Assembly: GCF_016428645.1 (NCBI RefSeq)
Contig: NZ_JAELXW010000010.1
Location: 62,001-126,000 of the forward strand
Direction of reading: 5' to 3'
DNA length: 64,000 nt
Origin: Glycomyces salinus
GTDB taxonomy: Bacteria; Actinomycetota; Actinomycetes; Mycobacteriales; Micromonosporaceae
Position 1 is the stretch's first letter. Every line of letters begins with the position of its first letter. This document shows positions 54,216-62,763 of the stretch, piece after piece. The notes beneath the pieces were generated by a model, which saw nothing but the letters and a program-made list of their open reading frames with translations, did no database searches and was not told the DNA's origin. The position numbers were made by a program, and so were the translations under genes.

Positions 54216-54920
54216 ATGCGACGCAGATCTCTCCTTACCGCCGCGATCGCCGCCCCCCTCGCCACGGCCGGGGCCGTCGGCGGACTTCAGAGCGCCGCCC
54301 AAGCCGCCGCCTGGTCCTCCAGCGACCGGTGGGGCCAGTGGCAGGACGGCCCCTACACGCTCTACAACAACATCTGGGGCTCGGGCTACGGATACCAGTC
54401 GATCTGGGCGAACTCCTACAACAACTGGGGCGTGTGGGCCGACCACCCCAACACCGGCGGCATCAAGTCCTACCCGAACGTGTCATACACGCTGGGCCGC
54501 AACATATCCAACATGGGGAACGTCTCCAGCTCGGCGAACGTGTCCGTCCCGTCCGGCTGGGGCACGGCCTACAACACCGCCTACGACGTGTGGGGCAACG
54601 GCCACGACCACGAGATCATGATCTGGACGAACTGGACTTCGAACGTCGGCCCGATCGGCGGCTTCCAGACCAACGTCAACCTCGGCGGCCGAGGCTGGAG
54701 CTACTACCAGGGCAGCAACGGCGCGAATCCCGTCTACAGCTTCCTGGCCCACAGCCAGACCACGGACGGATGGGTCGACATCGCCGCCCACTGCCGGTGG
54801 CTGCGCGACACCGGCCGCATCGGCAACGTCCGCATCGACCAGATCCAATTCGGCTGGGAGATCACCTCCTCGGCCGGCGGCCACAACTTCAACGTCAACA
54901 GCTACTCCCTGTGGACGTGA
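54216..54920 (+). CDS. Secreted GH12 endoglucanase
   Basis: 234 residues. Tat-type signal (MRRRSLLTAAIAAP, ending AAQAAA). GH12 jelly-roll signature: nucleophile Glu in HDHEIMIWTNW and acid/base Glu in IQFGWEITSSAGG, with many surface Trp/Tyr/Asn. No carbohydrate-binding module. Cuts internal beta-1,4-glucan bonds. Unlinked to the other two cellulases but with its own AT-rich regulatory region. Confidence 0.92.
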   Translation: MRRRSLLTAAIAAPLATAGAVGGLQSAAQAAAWSSSDRWGQWQDGPYTLYNNIWGSGYGYQSIWANSYNNWGVWADHPNTGGIKSYPNVSYTLGRNISNMGNVSSSANVSVPSGWGTAYNTAYDVWGNGHDHEIMIWTNWTSNVGPIGGFQTNVNLGGRGWSYYQGSNGANPVYSFLAHSQTTDGWVDIAAHCRWLRDTGRIGNVRIDQIQFGWEITSSAGGHNFNVNSYSLWT

Positions 54921-54981
54921 TCACCGGCCGCGTCCGCGGGCCGCGGCTCTCCCGCCTCACCGGGAGGCCGCGGCCCATTTC

Positions 54982-55266
54982 CTAGGTGAGTCGTCGAGTC
55001 AGGTGGACGGCCACTTCTTCGCCGGCTTCGCTCTTGCCGATGGCCTTGCACAGCGCGGCCCTGACCGGGAGCCAGTGCGGGCCCCCGCCCGAGGGCATGA
55101 GCGTCGCCGCGAACTCGTGGCCGTCCATCGTCCCTTCGACCTTGACGGCCCTGCGCGTGCCGAGCAGCTCAGCTGAGCCGGGCACCGTCAGGAACGTCGG
55201 GAACGCGCCGTCCTTCTCGATGGGGGCGGTGAAGGCGTGGTCGATCGCCGCTGGGAACTCACTCAT
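54982..55266 (-). CDS. DUF1905-domain protein
   Basis: 94 residues. FPTFLTVPGSAELLGTRRAV, then VEGTMDGHEFAATLMPSGGG and HWLPVRAALCKAIGKSEAGE, follow the DUF1905 beta-barrel pattern. Function unknown. AAAGGAAG precedes the ATG at 55266; in-frame sequence farther upstream has no start support. Confidence 0.85.
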   Translation of the reverse strand: MSEFPAAIDHAFTAPIEKDGAFPTFLTVPGSAELLGTRRAVKVEGTMDGHEFAATLMPSGGGPHWLPVRAALCKAIGKSEAGEEVAVHLTRRLT

Positions 55267-55417
55267 GGGAGCTTCCTTTCTGTCGTCACCGATACGACGA
55301 CCCGAGCGGCGCAGATTCATCGCACGGCCCGCAACGGCCGGGTCGCGCGGACCTTGCGCGCGTGTGTCCACTGCGGCATGATCGTTTCGATCCCGCCCCT
55401 CCCGACCGAAGGCCGCC

Positions 55418-56899
55418 ATGACGACACTCCCGACGCTCCGGCCGCTCGCGCGCGGCCACCTCGTGGCCGCCTCGGCGGTGCTCGTCGCGGCGCTGGCGGC
55501 CACCAACGGCCGCTACGACTACCACCGCGACGAGCTGTACTTCCGCATGCTGGAACCGGCCTGGGGATACGTGGACCAGCCGCCGCTGACGCCGCTTCTG
55601 GCCCAAGGATCGATCGCGGTCTTCGGCGACAGTCTCTGGGCCGTCCGCGTCCCGGCCGTGCTGTGCATGGTCGCGGTGCTGTGGCTGGCCGCGCTGCTGG
55701 CGCGCGAGTTCGGCGGCGGCGAGGGGGCGCAGGCGCTGTGCGCTTGGGGCCTGTGCTTCGCGGGGGTGGCGGCCGCGTTCGGGCACCTGATGTCCACGGC
55801 CACCGTCGACCTGCCGATCTGGCTGGCGGTGATGCTGTTCGCGGTCCGGGCGCTGCTGCGCGAGCGGCCGCACTGGTGGCTCGCAGCCGGAGCGGCCGCG
55901 GGAATCGGGCTCTACAACAAGCACCTGGTGGTGCTGCTGGTCGCGTGCCTGGGGGTCGCGCTACTGGCCGTCGGGCCGCGGCGGGCCTTCGCCCGGTGGC
56001 AGCTGTGGGCGGGCATCGGCCTGATGCTCCTGATCGGGTCACCGAACCTGGTCTACCAGGTGGCCAACGACTGGCCGCAGCTCGAGATGGCCCGAGCGGT
56101 GGCCGACGACGGCGGCACCGAGGCCCGGATCCTGCTGCTGCCGTTCCAGCTGCTCCTGCTGGGTCTGTTCCTGGTGCCGATCTGGGTCGCCGGGATCGCG
56201 GCGCTGCTGCGCCGGCCCGAATGGCGGCCGGTTCGCGCCCTCGCCGTGGCCTACCCGGTCATGCTCGTCGTCGTGCTCGTCACCGGCGGCCAGATGTACT
56301 ACCCGCTGGGCCTGCTGATCGCCCTCTACGCCGCCGGATGCGTCCCGGCCGCCGCGTGGGCGCGCACGGCCGACCGGCGCCGGACCCTGATCGTGGGCGT
56401 GGCGGCCAACTCGGCGGTCTCGGCGGTGATCGCGCTGCCGCTGCTGCCGGTCGGCGTCGTCGGCCACACGCCGATCCCGGCGATGAACTCCACGATCCCC
56501 GACCAGGTCGGATGGCAGACCTACGTCGACCAGATCGAAGCGGTCTACGCCTCGCTCCCTCCCGAGGAGCAGGCCGCGGCGATCATCCTGACCTCGAACT
56601 ACGGCGAGGCCGGGGCGGTCGACCGGTACGGGGAGAACCTGCCGGAGGTCTACAGCGGGCACAACGAGCTGCACGACTACGGCCCGCCGCCGCATGACGC
56701 GACCGTCGTCGTGGGCGTCCAAGCGCCGCCGCTGCCGACGCCGCTGCTCCATCGGTACTTCGGCAGTTGCGAGGCCGTCGCGTACATGGACAACGAGGTG
56801 GGCGTCGACAACGAGGAGCAGGACCAGATGATCGTCGTCTGCCGCGACCCGGGCCGGGAGTGGGCCCAGATGTGGCCGGACTTCCGGCACTACGACTGA
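55418..56899 (+). CDS. PMT/ArnT-like membrane glycosyltransferase
   Basis: 493 residues with about ten membrane helices. The first external loop has the catalytic acidic motif YDYHRDELYFRMLE followed by YVDQPPLTPLLA, typical of GT-C dolichyl-phosphate-mannose-type transferases. The C-terminal soluble part (ILTSNYGEAGAVDRYGENLP) is shared with related actinobacterial proteins. Sugar donor and acceptor unknown. GAAGG before the ATG. Confidence 0.85.
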   Translation: MTTLPTLRPLARGHLVAASAVLVAALAATNGRYDYHRDELYFRMLEPAWGYVDQPPLTPLLAQGSIAVFGDSLWAVRVPAVLCMVAVLWLAALLAREFGGGEGAQALCAWGLCFAGVAAAFGHLMSTATVDLPIWLAVMLFAVRALLRERPHWWLAAGAAAGIGLYNKHLVVLLVACLGVALLAVGPRRAFARWQLWAGIGLMLLIGSPNLVYQVANDWPQLEMARAVADDGGTEARILLLPFQLLLLGLFLVPIWVAGIAALLRRPEWRPVRALAVAYPVMLVVVLVTGGQMYYPLGLLIALYAAGCVPAAAWARTADRRRTLIVGVAANSAVSAVIALPLLPVGVVGHTPIPAMNSTIPDQVGWQTYVDQIEAVYASLPPEEQAAAIILTSNYGEAGAVDRYGENLPEVYSGHNELHDYGPPPHDATVVVGVQAPPLPTPLLHRYFGSCEAVAYMDNEVGVDNEEQDQMIVVCRDPGREWAQMWPDFRHYD

Positions 56900-56911
56900 G
56901 CCCGCCCGCTC

Positions 56912-57382
56912 CTAGCCGAGGGAACGGATCGCCAGGGCCGCGCCGAGCGCGGCGATGACGGCCTCGTAGCCCTTGTCCTCGGTCGAGTCCGCGAACCCGG
57001 CCCGCGCGCGGGCCTGCTCCTGGTCGTCGACGGTCAGCACCCCGTGGGCGACCGGCGTCGACTCGTCCAGCGCCACGCGGGTCAGCCCCTCGGTCACCGA
57101 CTTGCAAACGTACTCGAAGTGGGCGGTGCCGCCGCGGATGACCGTGCCGAGCGCGACCACCGCGTCGCAGCGGCGGGCCAGCGCCTGGGCGACCACCGGC
57201 AGCTCGACCGACCCGGCCACGCGGATCACCGTCGGCTCGACGGCCTTGGCGTCGGCGGCGGCGTCCAGGGCGCGGGCCAGCATCTGGTCGACGATCTCGG
57301 CGTTCCAGTCGGTGGCGACGATGCCGAGGGTCAGCCCCGAGGCGTCGGGGACCTTGATCTCGGGTGCTCCGTGTCCGGCCAT
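56912..57382 (-). CDS. ribH: 6,7-dimethyl-8-ribityllumazine synthase
   Basis: 156 residues. Family motifs [47 protein letters not shown] (catalytic His region) and the C-terminal [17 protein letters not shown]. Penultimate step of riboflavin synthesis, forming icosahedral or pentameric assemblies. The start lies 1 bp after the ribBA stop; last gene of the rib operon. Confidence 0.95.
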   Translation of the reverse strand: MAGHGAPEIKVPDASGLTLGIVATDWNAEIVDQMLARALDAAADAKAVEPTVIRVAGSVELPVVAQALARRCDAVVALGTVIRGGTAHFEYVCKSVTEGLTRVALDESTPVAHGVLTVDDQEQARARAGFADSTEDKGYEAVIAALGAALAIRSLG

Positions 57383-57383
57383 C

Positions 57384-58625
57384 TCAGGCGGCCTCCGCGA
57401 CGATCTTGGACGGCAGGCCCTCCAGCAGGTGGCCCATGCGGTCGCGCTTGGTGGTCAGGTAGGCGAGGTTGTCGGGCGTGATGTGGGTCGGCCCGACGAC
57501 CCGGTCGATGACCTCGAGGCCCTGGCCTTCGATGCCGGAGCGCTTGTCCGGGTTGTTGGTCAGCAGCCGCATCGACTTGACGCCCAGGTCGGCCAGGATC
57601 TGCGCCCCGATCGCCCAGTCGCGGGCATCGGCGGGCAGGCCGAGCTCCAGGTTGGCGTCGACGGTGTCGCGCCCGGCGTCCTGGAGCTGGTAGGCCTGGA
57701 GCTTGTGGACCAGGCCGATGCCGCGTCCCTCGTGGCCGCGCATGTAGAGCACCACGCCGCGGCCCTCGGCCTCGACCGCGCTCAGGGCTGCCTGGAGCTG
57801 CGGACCGCAGTCGCAGCGCAGCGACCCGAAGGCGTCGCCGGTGAGGCACTCGGAGTGGACCCGGACCAGGACGTCGCTGCCGTCGCCGATGTCGCCCTTG
57901 ACGATGGCGACGTGCTCGTTGCCGTCGTACACCGAGCGGTAGCCGACGGCGGTGAACTCGCCGGCCTCCAGCGGCAGGCGGGCCTCGGCCAGGCGCTTGA
58001 CGTGGGTCTCGTTGCGCCGCCGCCAGGCGGCCAGCGCGGCGACGGTGATGAGCTTGAGGTCGTGCTCGTCGGCGAAGGCGCGCAGGTCGGGCAGCCGCAT
58101 CATGGTGCCGTCGTCGTGCATCATCTCGCTGAGCACGCCGACCGGCTCCTTGCCGGCGAGGCGGGCGAGGTCCACGGCGGCCTCGGTGTGGCCGGTGCGG
58201 ACCAGGACGCCGCCGTCCTTGGCGCGCAGCGGGACGACGTGTCCGGGCCGGGTGAGGTCGTCGGCGGTGGTCTCGGTGCCGGCCAGGACGTTGATGGTGC
58301 GGGCCCGGTCGGCGGCCGAGATGCCGGTGGCGATGCCGTGCCTGGCGTCGACGGTGACGGTGTAGGCGGTGCCGCGCGGGTCCTGGTTCTGCCCGTGCGC
58401 CGGGGGCAGTTGGAGCCGGTCGGCCCGCTCGGCGGGCATCGGCACGCAGATGTAGCCGCCGGTGTGGCGGATGGTGAAGGCCACCAGTTCAGGGGTGGCG
58501 TCCTCGGCGGCGAAGATGAGGTCGCCCTCGTTCTCGCGGCCCTCGTCGTCGGCGACGATCACGGGCTTGCCCGCCGCGATGTCGGCGATGGCGTCCTCGA
58601 CGCCGTCCAGTCGGATGTCGCTCAT
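57384..58625 (-). CDS. ribBA: Bifunctional DHBP synthase / GTP cyclohydrolase II
   Basis: 413 residues. N-terminal RibB (about 1-200): [16 protein letters not shown] metal site, [17 protein letters not shown]-terminal RibA with zinc cysteines in [20 protein letters not shown] and GTP-binding [18 protein letters not shown]. Supplies both riboflavin precursors. ATG overlaps the ribE stop by ATGA. Confidence 0.96.
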   Translation of the reverse strand: MSDIRLDGVEDAIADIAAGKPVIVADDEGRENEGDLIFAAEDATPELVAFTIRHTGGYICVPMPAERADRLQLPPAHGQNQDPRGTAYTVTVDARHGIATGISAADRARTINVLAGTETTADDLTRPGHVVPLRAKDGGVLVRTGHTEAAVDLARLAGKEPVGVLSEMMHDDGTMMRLPDLRAFADEHDLKLITVAALAAWRRRNETHVKRLAEARLPLEAGEFTAVGYRSVYDGNEHVAIVKGDIGDGSDVLVRVHSECLTGDAFGSLRCDCGPQLQAALSAVEAEGRGVVLYMRGHEGRGIGLVHKLQAYQLQDAGRDTVDANLELGLPADARDWAIGAQILADLGVKSMRLLTNNPDKRSGIEGQGLEVIDRVVGPTHITPDNLAYLTTKRDRMGHLLEGLPSKIVAEAA

Positions 58626-59218
58626 CGGGCTTCCCCGTTTCCGTTCGCGCTCAGGAGCTTTTCGATGTGTTTGGCGGTGACGTCGACCTCGATGTGGACG
58701 GGGTCGCCGACCTGCTTGCGGCCCAGGGTGGTCGCTTCGAGGGTGGCGGGGATGAGGCCGACGGTGAAGTCGTCGCCGTCGATGGCGGTGACGGTGAGGG
58801 AGGTGCCGTCGATGGTGATCGATCCCTTTTCGACGACGTACTTGGCCAGGCCCTCGGGCAGACGGAAGGAGACTTCCTCCCATTCGGCGGCGGGGGTCCG
58901 GGCGGTGATCTCGGCGACGCCGTCGACGTGGCCCTGGACGAGGTGCCCGCCGAGGCGGGTGGTGAGGGTGGCGGCGCGTTCGAGGTTCACCCGGTCGCCG
59001 GGCGCGAGGTCGCCGACGGCGGTGCGCCGGTAGGTCTCGGCCATCACGTCGGCGGTGAGTACGTCGCCGTCGATCATCACGACGGTCAGGCAGCAGCCGT
59101 TGACGCTGATCGAGTCGCCGAGGGCGACATCGGAGGTGACGAGCGGGCCGCGGACGGACAGGCTCGATTCTCCGGTCTTGACGACCTCGCCGAGCTCCTC
59201 GACGATTCCGGTGAACAT
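58622..59218 (-). CDS. ribE: Riboflavin synthase alpha chain
   Basis: 198 residues in two homologous lumazine-binding halves: [12 protein letters not shown] at the start, [12 protein letters not shown] and its repeat [15 protein letters not shown]. Dismutates two lumazines to riboflavin. First gene of ribE-ribBA-ribH, about 100 bp downstream of an FMN riboswitch. No ribD in the operon. Confidence 0.95.
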   Translation of the reverse strand: MFTGIVEELGEVVKTGESSLSVRGPLVTSDVALGDSISVNGCCLTVVMIDGDVLTADVMAETYRRTAVGDLAPGDRVNLERAATLTTRLGGHLVQGHVDGVAEITARTPAAEWEEVSFRLPEGLAKYVVEKGSITIDGTSLTVTAIDGDDFTVGLIPATLEATTLGRKQVGDPVHIEVDVTAKHIEKLLSANGNGEAR

Positions 59219-59319
59219 CGGGTGGTTCCCCCTACCTGCTGCTGTATCGGTGCGCACGCAGGCGGGGTGAGAGAATGCACGCGGGGCCGGGCGGTCTCCC
59301 GTGGCTCCGCGACGCGTCT

Positions 59320-59448
59320 GCTCCCATCCGGACTCTGACCGTCGGTCCCGGATTCTCACCGGGTCAACCGTCCGCTGGCTGCGGACGGGTCGCGGACTTG
59401 CGGCTCTGGAGCCGCTCACCGCCGGTTCGGAATTTCACCGACCCCGCT
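59320..59448 (-). promoter_or_regulatory. FMN riboswitch (RFN element)
   Basis: Minus-strand leader of ribE. It opens with GGGGTCGGTGAAATTCCGAA and CCGGCGGTGAGC, then contains AGTCCGCGACCC, a variable helix (CGTCCGC...GCGGACG), GGTGAGAATCC, GGGACCGACGGTCAGAGTCC and closing GGATGGGAG. These are the conserved RFN blocks in order. FMN binding should repress ribE-ribBA-ribH. Confidence 0.92.
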
Positions 59449-59517
59449 GACGCGCGATTGCTATCCAGAATTCTGCCACGGCCGCAAGTGAGAGGTCTCT
59501 ATTCCGTGAGTGTTGTC

Positions 59518-60555
59518 TCACTCGGCGGGCTCGGGCGACCAGAAGACCGGGCGTCGGCCGCTCCCGGGCGGCCTGCCTTCGGCGAAGGCCACAAAGGGGC
59601 CCGAATGGGATTTCGCGACCGATTTGAGCGCGGTGGCCTCGGCGACCGCCTCGTAGGCGTCGGTGAAGCGCCTCCGCGTCGACAGCGCCACGCCGATCGA
59701 GAGGGTCGGGAGCCGGGAGCGGGTGACGCGCCGGTCGCGGTCGGCGTGCTCGATGTAGCCGCGCTCGACGTCGAGCGGGTCGCACAGCTCGCGGACCCGG
59801 ACGGCGAAGTGGTCGTTGAGGAAGCCGGTGACGGCCTTGGCGTGCTCGGGGGCGCACAGGATGGTGAAGTCGTCGCCGCCGACGTGGCCCAGGAAGACCG
59901 GGGCGGCCCCGGCGTCGCCGGCGGCGGCGTAGACGCATTCGGCCAGGCCCTTGATGAACTCGTCGCCGCGCACGAAGCCGTAGACGTCGTTGACGGCCTT
60001 GAAATGGTCGATGTCGATGTAGCACAGAGCGAACGGGTGGCCGCGTTTGATCCAGGAGTTGAGTTCGCGCAGGATGCGGTCGTTGCCGGGCATGCCGGTC
60101 AGGGGCGACGACTCGCGGACCTCGCGGTGGCGGCGGATGGCCGAGTCGATGCGGGCCGAGACCTCGGCCGGGTCGAACGGCTTGGCGACGTAGTCGTCGG
60201 CCCCGGCCTTGAGCCCGGCGATCTTGTCGGCCGAGGTGGGCCTGGCGCACAGCAGGATGATCGGCAGGCTCGCGGTGGCGGGGTCGGCCCGCAGCTGCCG
60301 GGTCAGGGCGAGTCCGTCGATGAACGGCAGGTCGGCTTCGAGCAGCACGATCCCGGGGCGGCGGAGCGCGATTCCGGCCAGCGCCTGGTAGCCGTCGCGG
60401 GCCAGGGCCGTGTCGAAGCCGTCGGCGCGCAGCCGGGCGGCCAGGAATTCGGCCATCTCGGGGTCGGAGTCGGCTATGAGGACCAGTTCGGGGGGCGAGT
60501 TCGGCCCGCCGCCGGGGCGGTTCCGAGGCGAGGGGGGTGATGAGGACGGGGACAT
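59518..60555 (-). CDS. REC-GGDEF protein with altered phosphoacceptor
   Basis: 345 residues. Response-regulator receiver (about 23-143) with acidic pocket IADSD, Lys125 in VAKPFD, but Glu73 (LLEADLP) where the phosphorylated Asp should be. The GGDEF domain (about 148-320) has SPLTGMPGN, DIDHFKAVND and GHVGGDDF (226-230): GGDDF where GGDEF/GGEEF is usual. May still make c-di-GMP or act as a sensor; phosphorylation by a classic kinase is unlikely. No TM segment. It lies between ribE and rpe. Confidence 0.85.
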   Translation of the reverse strand: MSPSSSPPSPRNRPGGGPNSPPELVLIADSDPEMAEFLAARLRADGFDTALARDGYQALAGIALRRPGIVLLEADLPFIDGLALTRQLRADPATASLPIILLCARPTSADKIAGLKAGADDYVAKPFDPAEVSARIDSAIRRHREVRESSPLTGMPGNDRILRELNSWIKRGHPFALCYIDIDHFKAVNDVYGFVRGDEFIKGLAECVYAAAGDAGAAPVFLGHVGGDDFTILCAPEHAKAVTGFLNDHFAVRVRELCDPLDVERGYIEHADRDRRVTRSRLPTLSIGVALSTRRRFTDAYEAVAEATALKSVAKSHSGPFVAFAEGRPPGSGRRPVFWSPEPAE

Positions 60556-60562
60556 GCCGCGC

Positions 60563-61249
60563 TCATCGGGCGGCTTCGGCCAGGGCTCGCAGCCTCCGGC
60601 AGGCCTCGGCCGGATCGTCGGCGCCGAAGACGGCGGTTCCGGCCACGAAGGAGTCGGCTCCGGCCTCGGCTGCGGCGGCGATGGTGTCGTCGGCGATGCC
60701 GCCGTCGACTTCGATGCGCAGTTCCAGGTGGCCGCCGCGGGCGTGGTTGCGGGCGGTGCGGACCTTTTCGAGCATCTCGGGGATGAACGACTGGCCGCCG
60801 AATCCGGCCTTGATGGTCATGATCAGGAGCGTGTCGAACTCGGGCAGGAGGTCCAGGTACTCCTCGACGGGCGTGTCGCGGTCTATGGCGAGCCCGGCCT
60901 TGGCTCCGGCGGCCCGCAGCCGCTTGGCCAGGGTGACCGGGTCGGCGCTGGCCTCGGCGTGGAAGGTGACGTTGTAGGCGCCCAGTTCGGCGTAGCCGAC
61001 CGCCCACCGCTCGGGGTCCTCGATCATCAGGTGGCAGTCGAGGGGGACGTCGGTGGCGGCCTTGAGGGACTTCACCACGGGCGGCCCGATGGTCAGGTTG
61101 GGGACGAAATGGTTGTCCATGACGTCGACGTGGAGCCAGTCGACGTCGTCGGCGACTCGGGCCCCGGCCTCGGCCAGCCGGGCGAAGTCGGCCGCCAGCA
61201 GGCTCGGAGCGATGACGGTGTCGGGCTGTGCCGCTTCGATCTGTGCCAC
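60563..61249 (-). CDS. rpe: Ribulose-phosphate 3-epimerase
   Basis: 228 residues. TIM barrel with [27 protein letters not shown] (metal His/Asp), [26 protein letters not shown] and [11 protein letters not shown]. Interconverts ribulose 5-P and xylulose 5-P. GTG at 61249 is preceded six bases by a TACACT -10, so a leaderless start is likely. Confidence 0.95.
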   Translation of the reverse strand: MAQIEAAQPDTVIAPSLLAADFARLAEAGARVADDVDWLHVDVMDNHFVPNLTIGPPVVKSLKAATDVPLDCHLMIEDPERWAVGYAELGAYNVTFHAEASADPVTLAKRLRAAGAKAGLAIDRDTPVEEYLDLLPEFDTLLIMTIKAGFGGQSFIPEMLEKVRTARNHARGGHLELRIEVDGGIADDTIAAAAEAGADSFVAGTAVFGADDPAEACRRLRALAEAAR

Positions 61250-61255
61250 ACGCAC

Positions 61256-61261
61256 AGTGTA
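61256..61261 (-). promoter_or_regulatory. -10 element of rpe
   Basis: TACACT on the minus strand, 6 nt before the rpe GTG; a fourth example of the leaderless layout in this window. Confidence 0.4.
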
Positions 61262-61306
61262 GGTCGCACCACGGCGACACAGGCCCGACACCGGACGGGA
61301 AGTGAA

Positions 61307-62635
61307 CTAAGCGGTGCATTCGACTGCGGGAACGGCGCTTTGGCCGCTGCCGATGAAGCCGAACGCGTTGCGGGTCTCATTCGATGAGATCGAGCCGTTC
61401 CAGCCGACGTCGTCGGCGGTCACGGTCGATCCGCTCTGGGACAGGTCGACGTTCCAGGAGCTGGAGACCGACTGGCCGGAGGGCCAGTCCCAGGTGAGGG
61501 TCCAGCTGTCGATGGACGCGGAACCGGCGGTGATGTGCACGTCGGCCTGCCAGCCCGAGCCCCAGTCGTTGACCACGACGAGCTCGGCGGTGCAGGCCGC
61601 ACCCGGGTCGCCGGTGGGGTCGTCGGAGGACGGGTCGTCGGGAACGTCGTCGGTCGTGCCGGGGTCGGTCGGGTCGATGTCGCCGGGCCAGTCGGATCCG
61701 GCGTTCTGGGCCAGCTCGTAGGCGAGGTCGGGGATGAACTGGCCGGCCGAGCCGGCGCAGCCGTCGGCCTCGCCGGGCAGTTTGACCCACAGGAGGGCGT
61801 CGATGCCGTTCAGGCCGGGGCTGGTGGTCGGGTATTGGCCGATCGCGCGCCCGGGCGGGTCGCACCACTCGGCGTCGGAGGTCGGGCCGTTGCCGTTGCG
61901 GCTGGTGTCGATGACCGCGCCCTTGTCGGAACCGACGATGTTCTGGATCTGGTGGGCGTAGGAGGTCGACTCCTCGGTGGTGCGGTAGTTCGAGGTGTTC
62001 AGCGCGAAGCCGTCGGCGTACTGGATGCCGGCGCCTTGGAGGCGGCTGGCGGCCTCCCCGGGTTCGAGCCAGTCGGAGTTGCCGATGTCGAGGTAGACGT
62101 GTGCCTGGGAGGAGGCGCCCTTGAGCGCCTGGACGGCGTAGATCAACGACTGGTCGCGTTCGCTGCCCGCGCACGGGTGCGGGAGGGTGTCCGGTTCGAC
62201 GATGATGTAGGCCGGGCCGGAGAGCCCGGCGGCGAACTGGTCGATCCAGTCGCGGTAGGCGCTATGGCTGGGCGCGCCGCCGCCGGAGTGGCCTCCGCAG
62301 TCGCGGTCGGGGATGTTGTAGACGACCATGACGGGCGCGGCCCCGTCCGCGGCGGCCTGGGAGACGACCGAGGCGACCTGACTCTGGATCTCGCCGGGGT
62401 TGTGGACTGCGAACCAGGTTCCGGCGGGGGTCTGGGCGATGCGCTCGTCGATCAGGGTGGCCCGGGAGTCGCCGGGATTCTCGGCCACCCAGTCGGCCGC
62501 TTGAGTGTTCGGGTTGGTCCACAGGGTCTCGCCCTGGGCGGACGCGTTCGGGGCCAGCAGGAGACCGGCGGTCAGGGCCGCGCCGGCGGCGCCGGCCAGC
62601 GCGGCGATCGCGGTGAGTCTGCGTCTTGGCTTCAT
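61307..62635 (-). CDS. Secreted GH6 cellulase with C-terminal CBM2
   Basis: 442 residues. Signal peptide ends near APNASAQG. GH6 catalytic domain to about 310: VYNIPDRDCGGHSGGG with the proton-donor Asp (family motif IPxRDC), YIIVEPDTLPH, ALNTSNYRTTEES, DTSRNGNGP, LLWVKLPGEADG. Asp/Pro/Thr linker (330-350), then CBM2 (about 350-442) with GSGWQADVHI and WNGSIS, end cysteine EC. Acts on cellulose outside the cell. AGGAGCG before the ATG. It sits between rpe and rsmB, which are usually adjacent. Confidence 0.93.
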   Translation of the reverse strand: MKPRRRLTAIAALAGAAGAALTAGLLLAPNASAQGETLWTNPNTQAADWVAENPGDSRATLIDERIAQTPAGTWFAVHNPGEIQSQVASVVSQAAADGAAPVMVVYNIPDRDCGGHSGGGAPSHSAYRDWIDQFAAGLSGPAYIIVEPDTLPHPCAGSERDQSLIYAVQALKGASSQAHVYLDIGNSDWLEPGEAASRLQGAGIQYADGFALNTSNYRTTEESTSYAHQIQNIVGSDKGAVIDTSRNGNGPTSDAEWCDPPGRAIGQYPTTSPGLNGIDALLWVKLPGEADGCAGSAGQFIPDLAYELAQNAGSDWPGDIDPTDPGTTDDVPDDPSSDDPTGDPGAACTAELVVVNDWGSGWQADVHITAGSASIDSWTLTWDWPSGQSVSSSWNVDLSQSGSTVTADDVGWNGSISSNETRNAFGFIGSGQSAVPAVECTA

Positions 62636-62701
62636 CGTTACGCTCCTTCGAGGTCGACTCCACCGGTGAGGGCGGTGAAATTTATGTTCGTCGATTTATC
62701 G

Positions 62702-62730
62702 ATGGTAGCGGTCCCATGCGATGATGTCGA
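62702..62730 (-). promoter_or_regulatory. GH6 cellulase promoter overlapped by CebR-like box
   Basis: Minus strand: -35 TCGACA (62730-62725), 17-bp spacer, -10 TACCAT (62707-62702). The segment 62703-62716 reads TGGTAGCGGTCCCA, 12 of 14 matches to the Streptomyces CebR box TGGGAGCGCTCCCA, and overlaps the -10. Cellobiose-released repression is inferred. Confidence 0.5.
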
Positions 62731-62744
62731 GAGCAGGGTCGATC

Positions 62745-62759
62745 ATTCGTCAGACGAAT
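62745..62759. promoter_or_regulatory. Palindrome between rsmB and GH6 cellulase
   Basis: ATTCGTCAGACGAAT: perfect 7-bp arms around one base, 5 bp after the rsmB stop and 15 bp upstream of the GH6 -35. A second regulator site for the cellulase is possible; the arms are too short and AT-rich for a terminator. Confidence 0.35.
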
Positions 62760-62763
62760 AACG

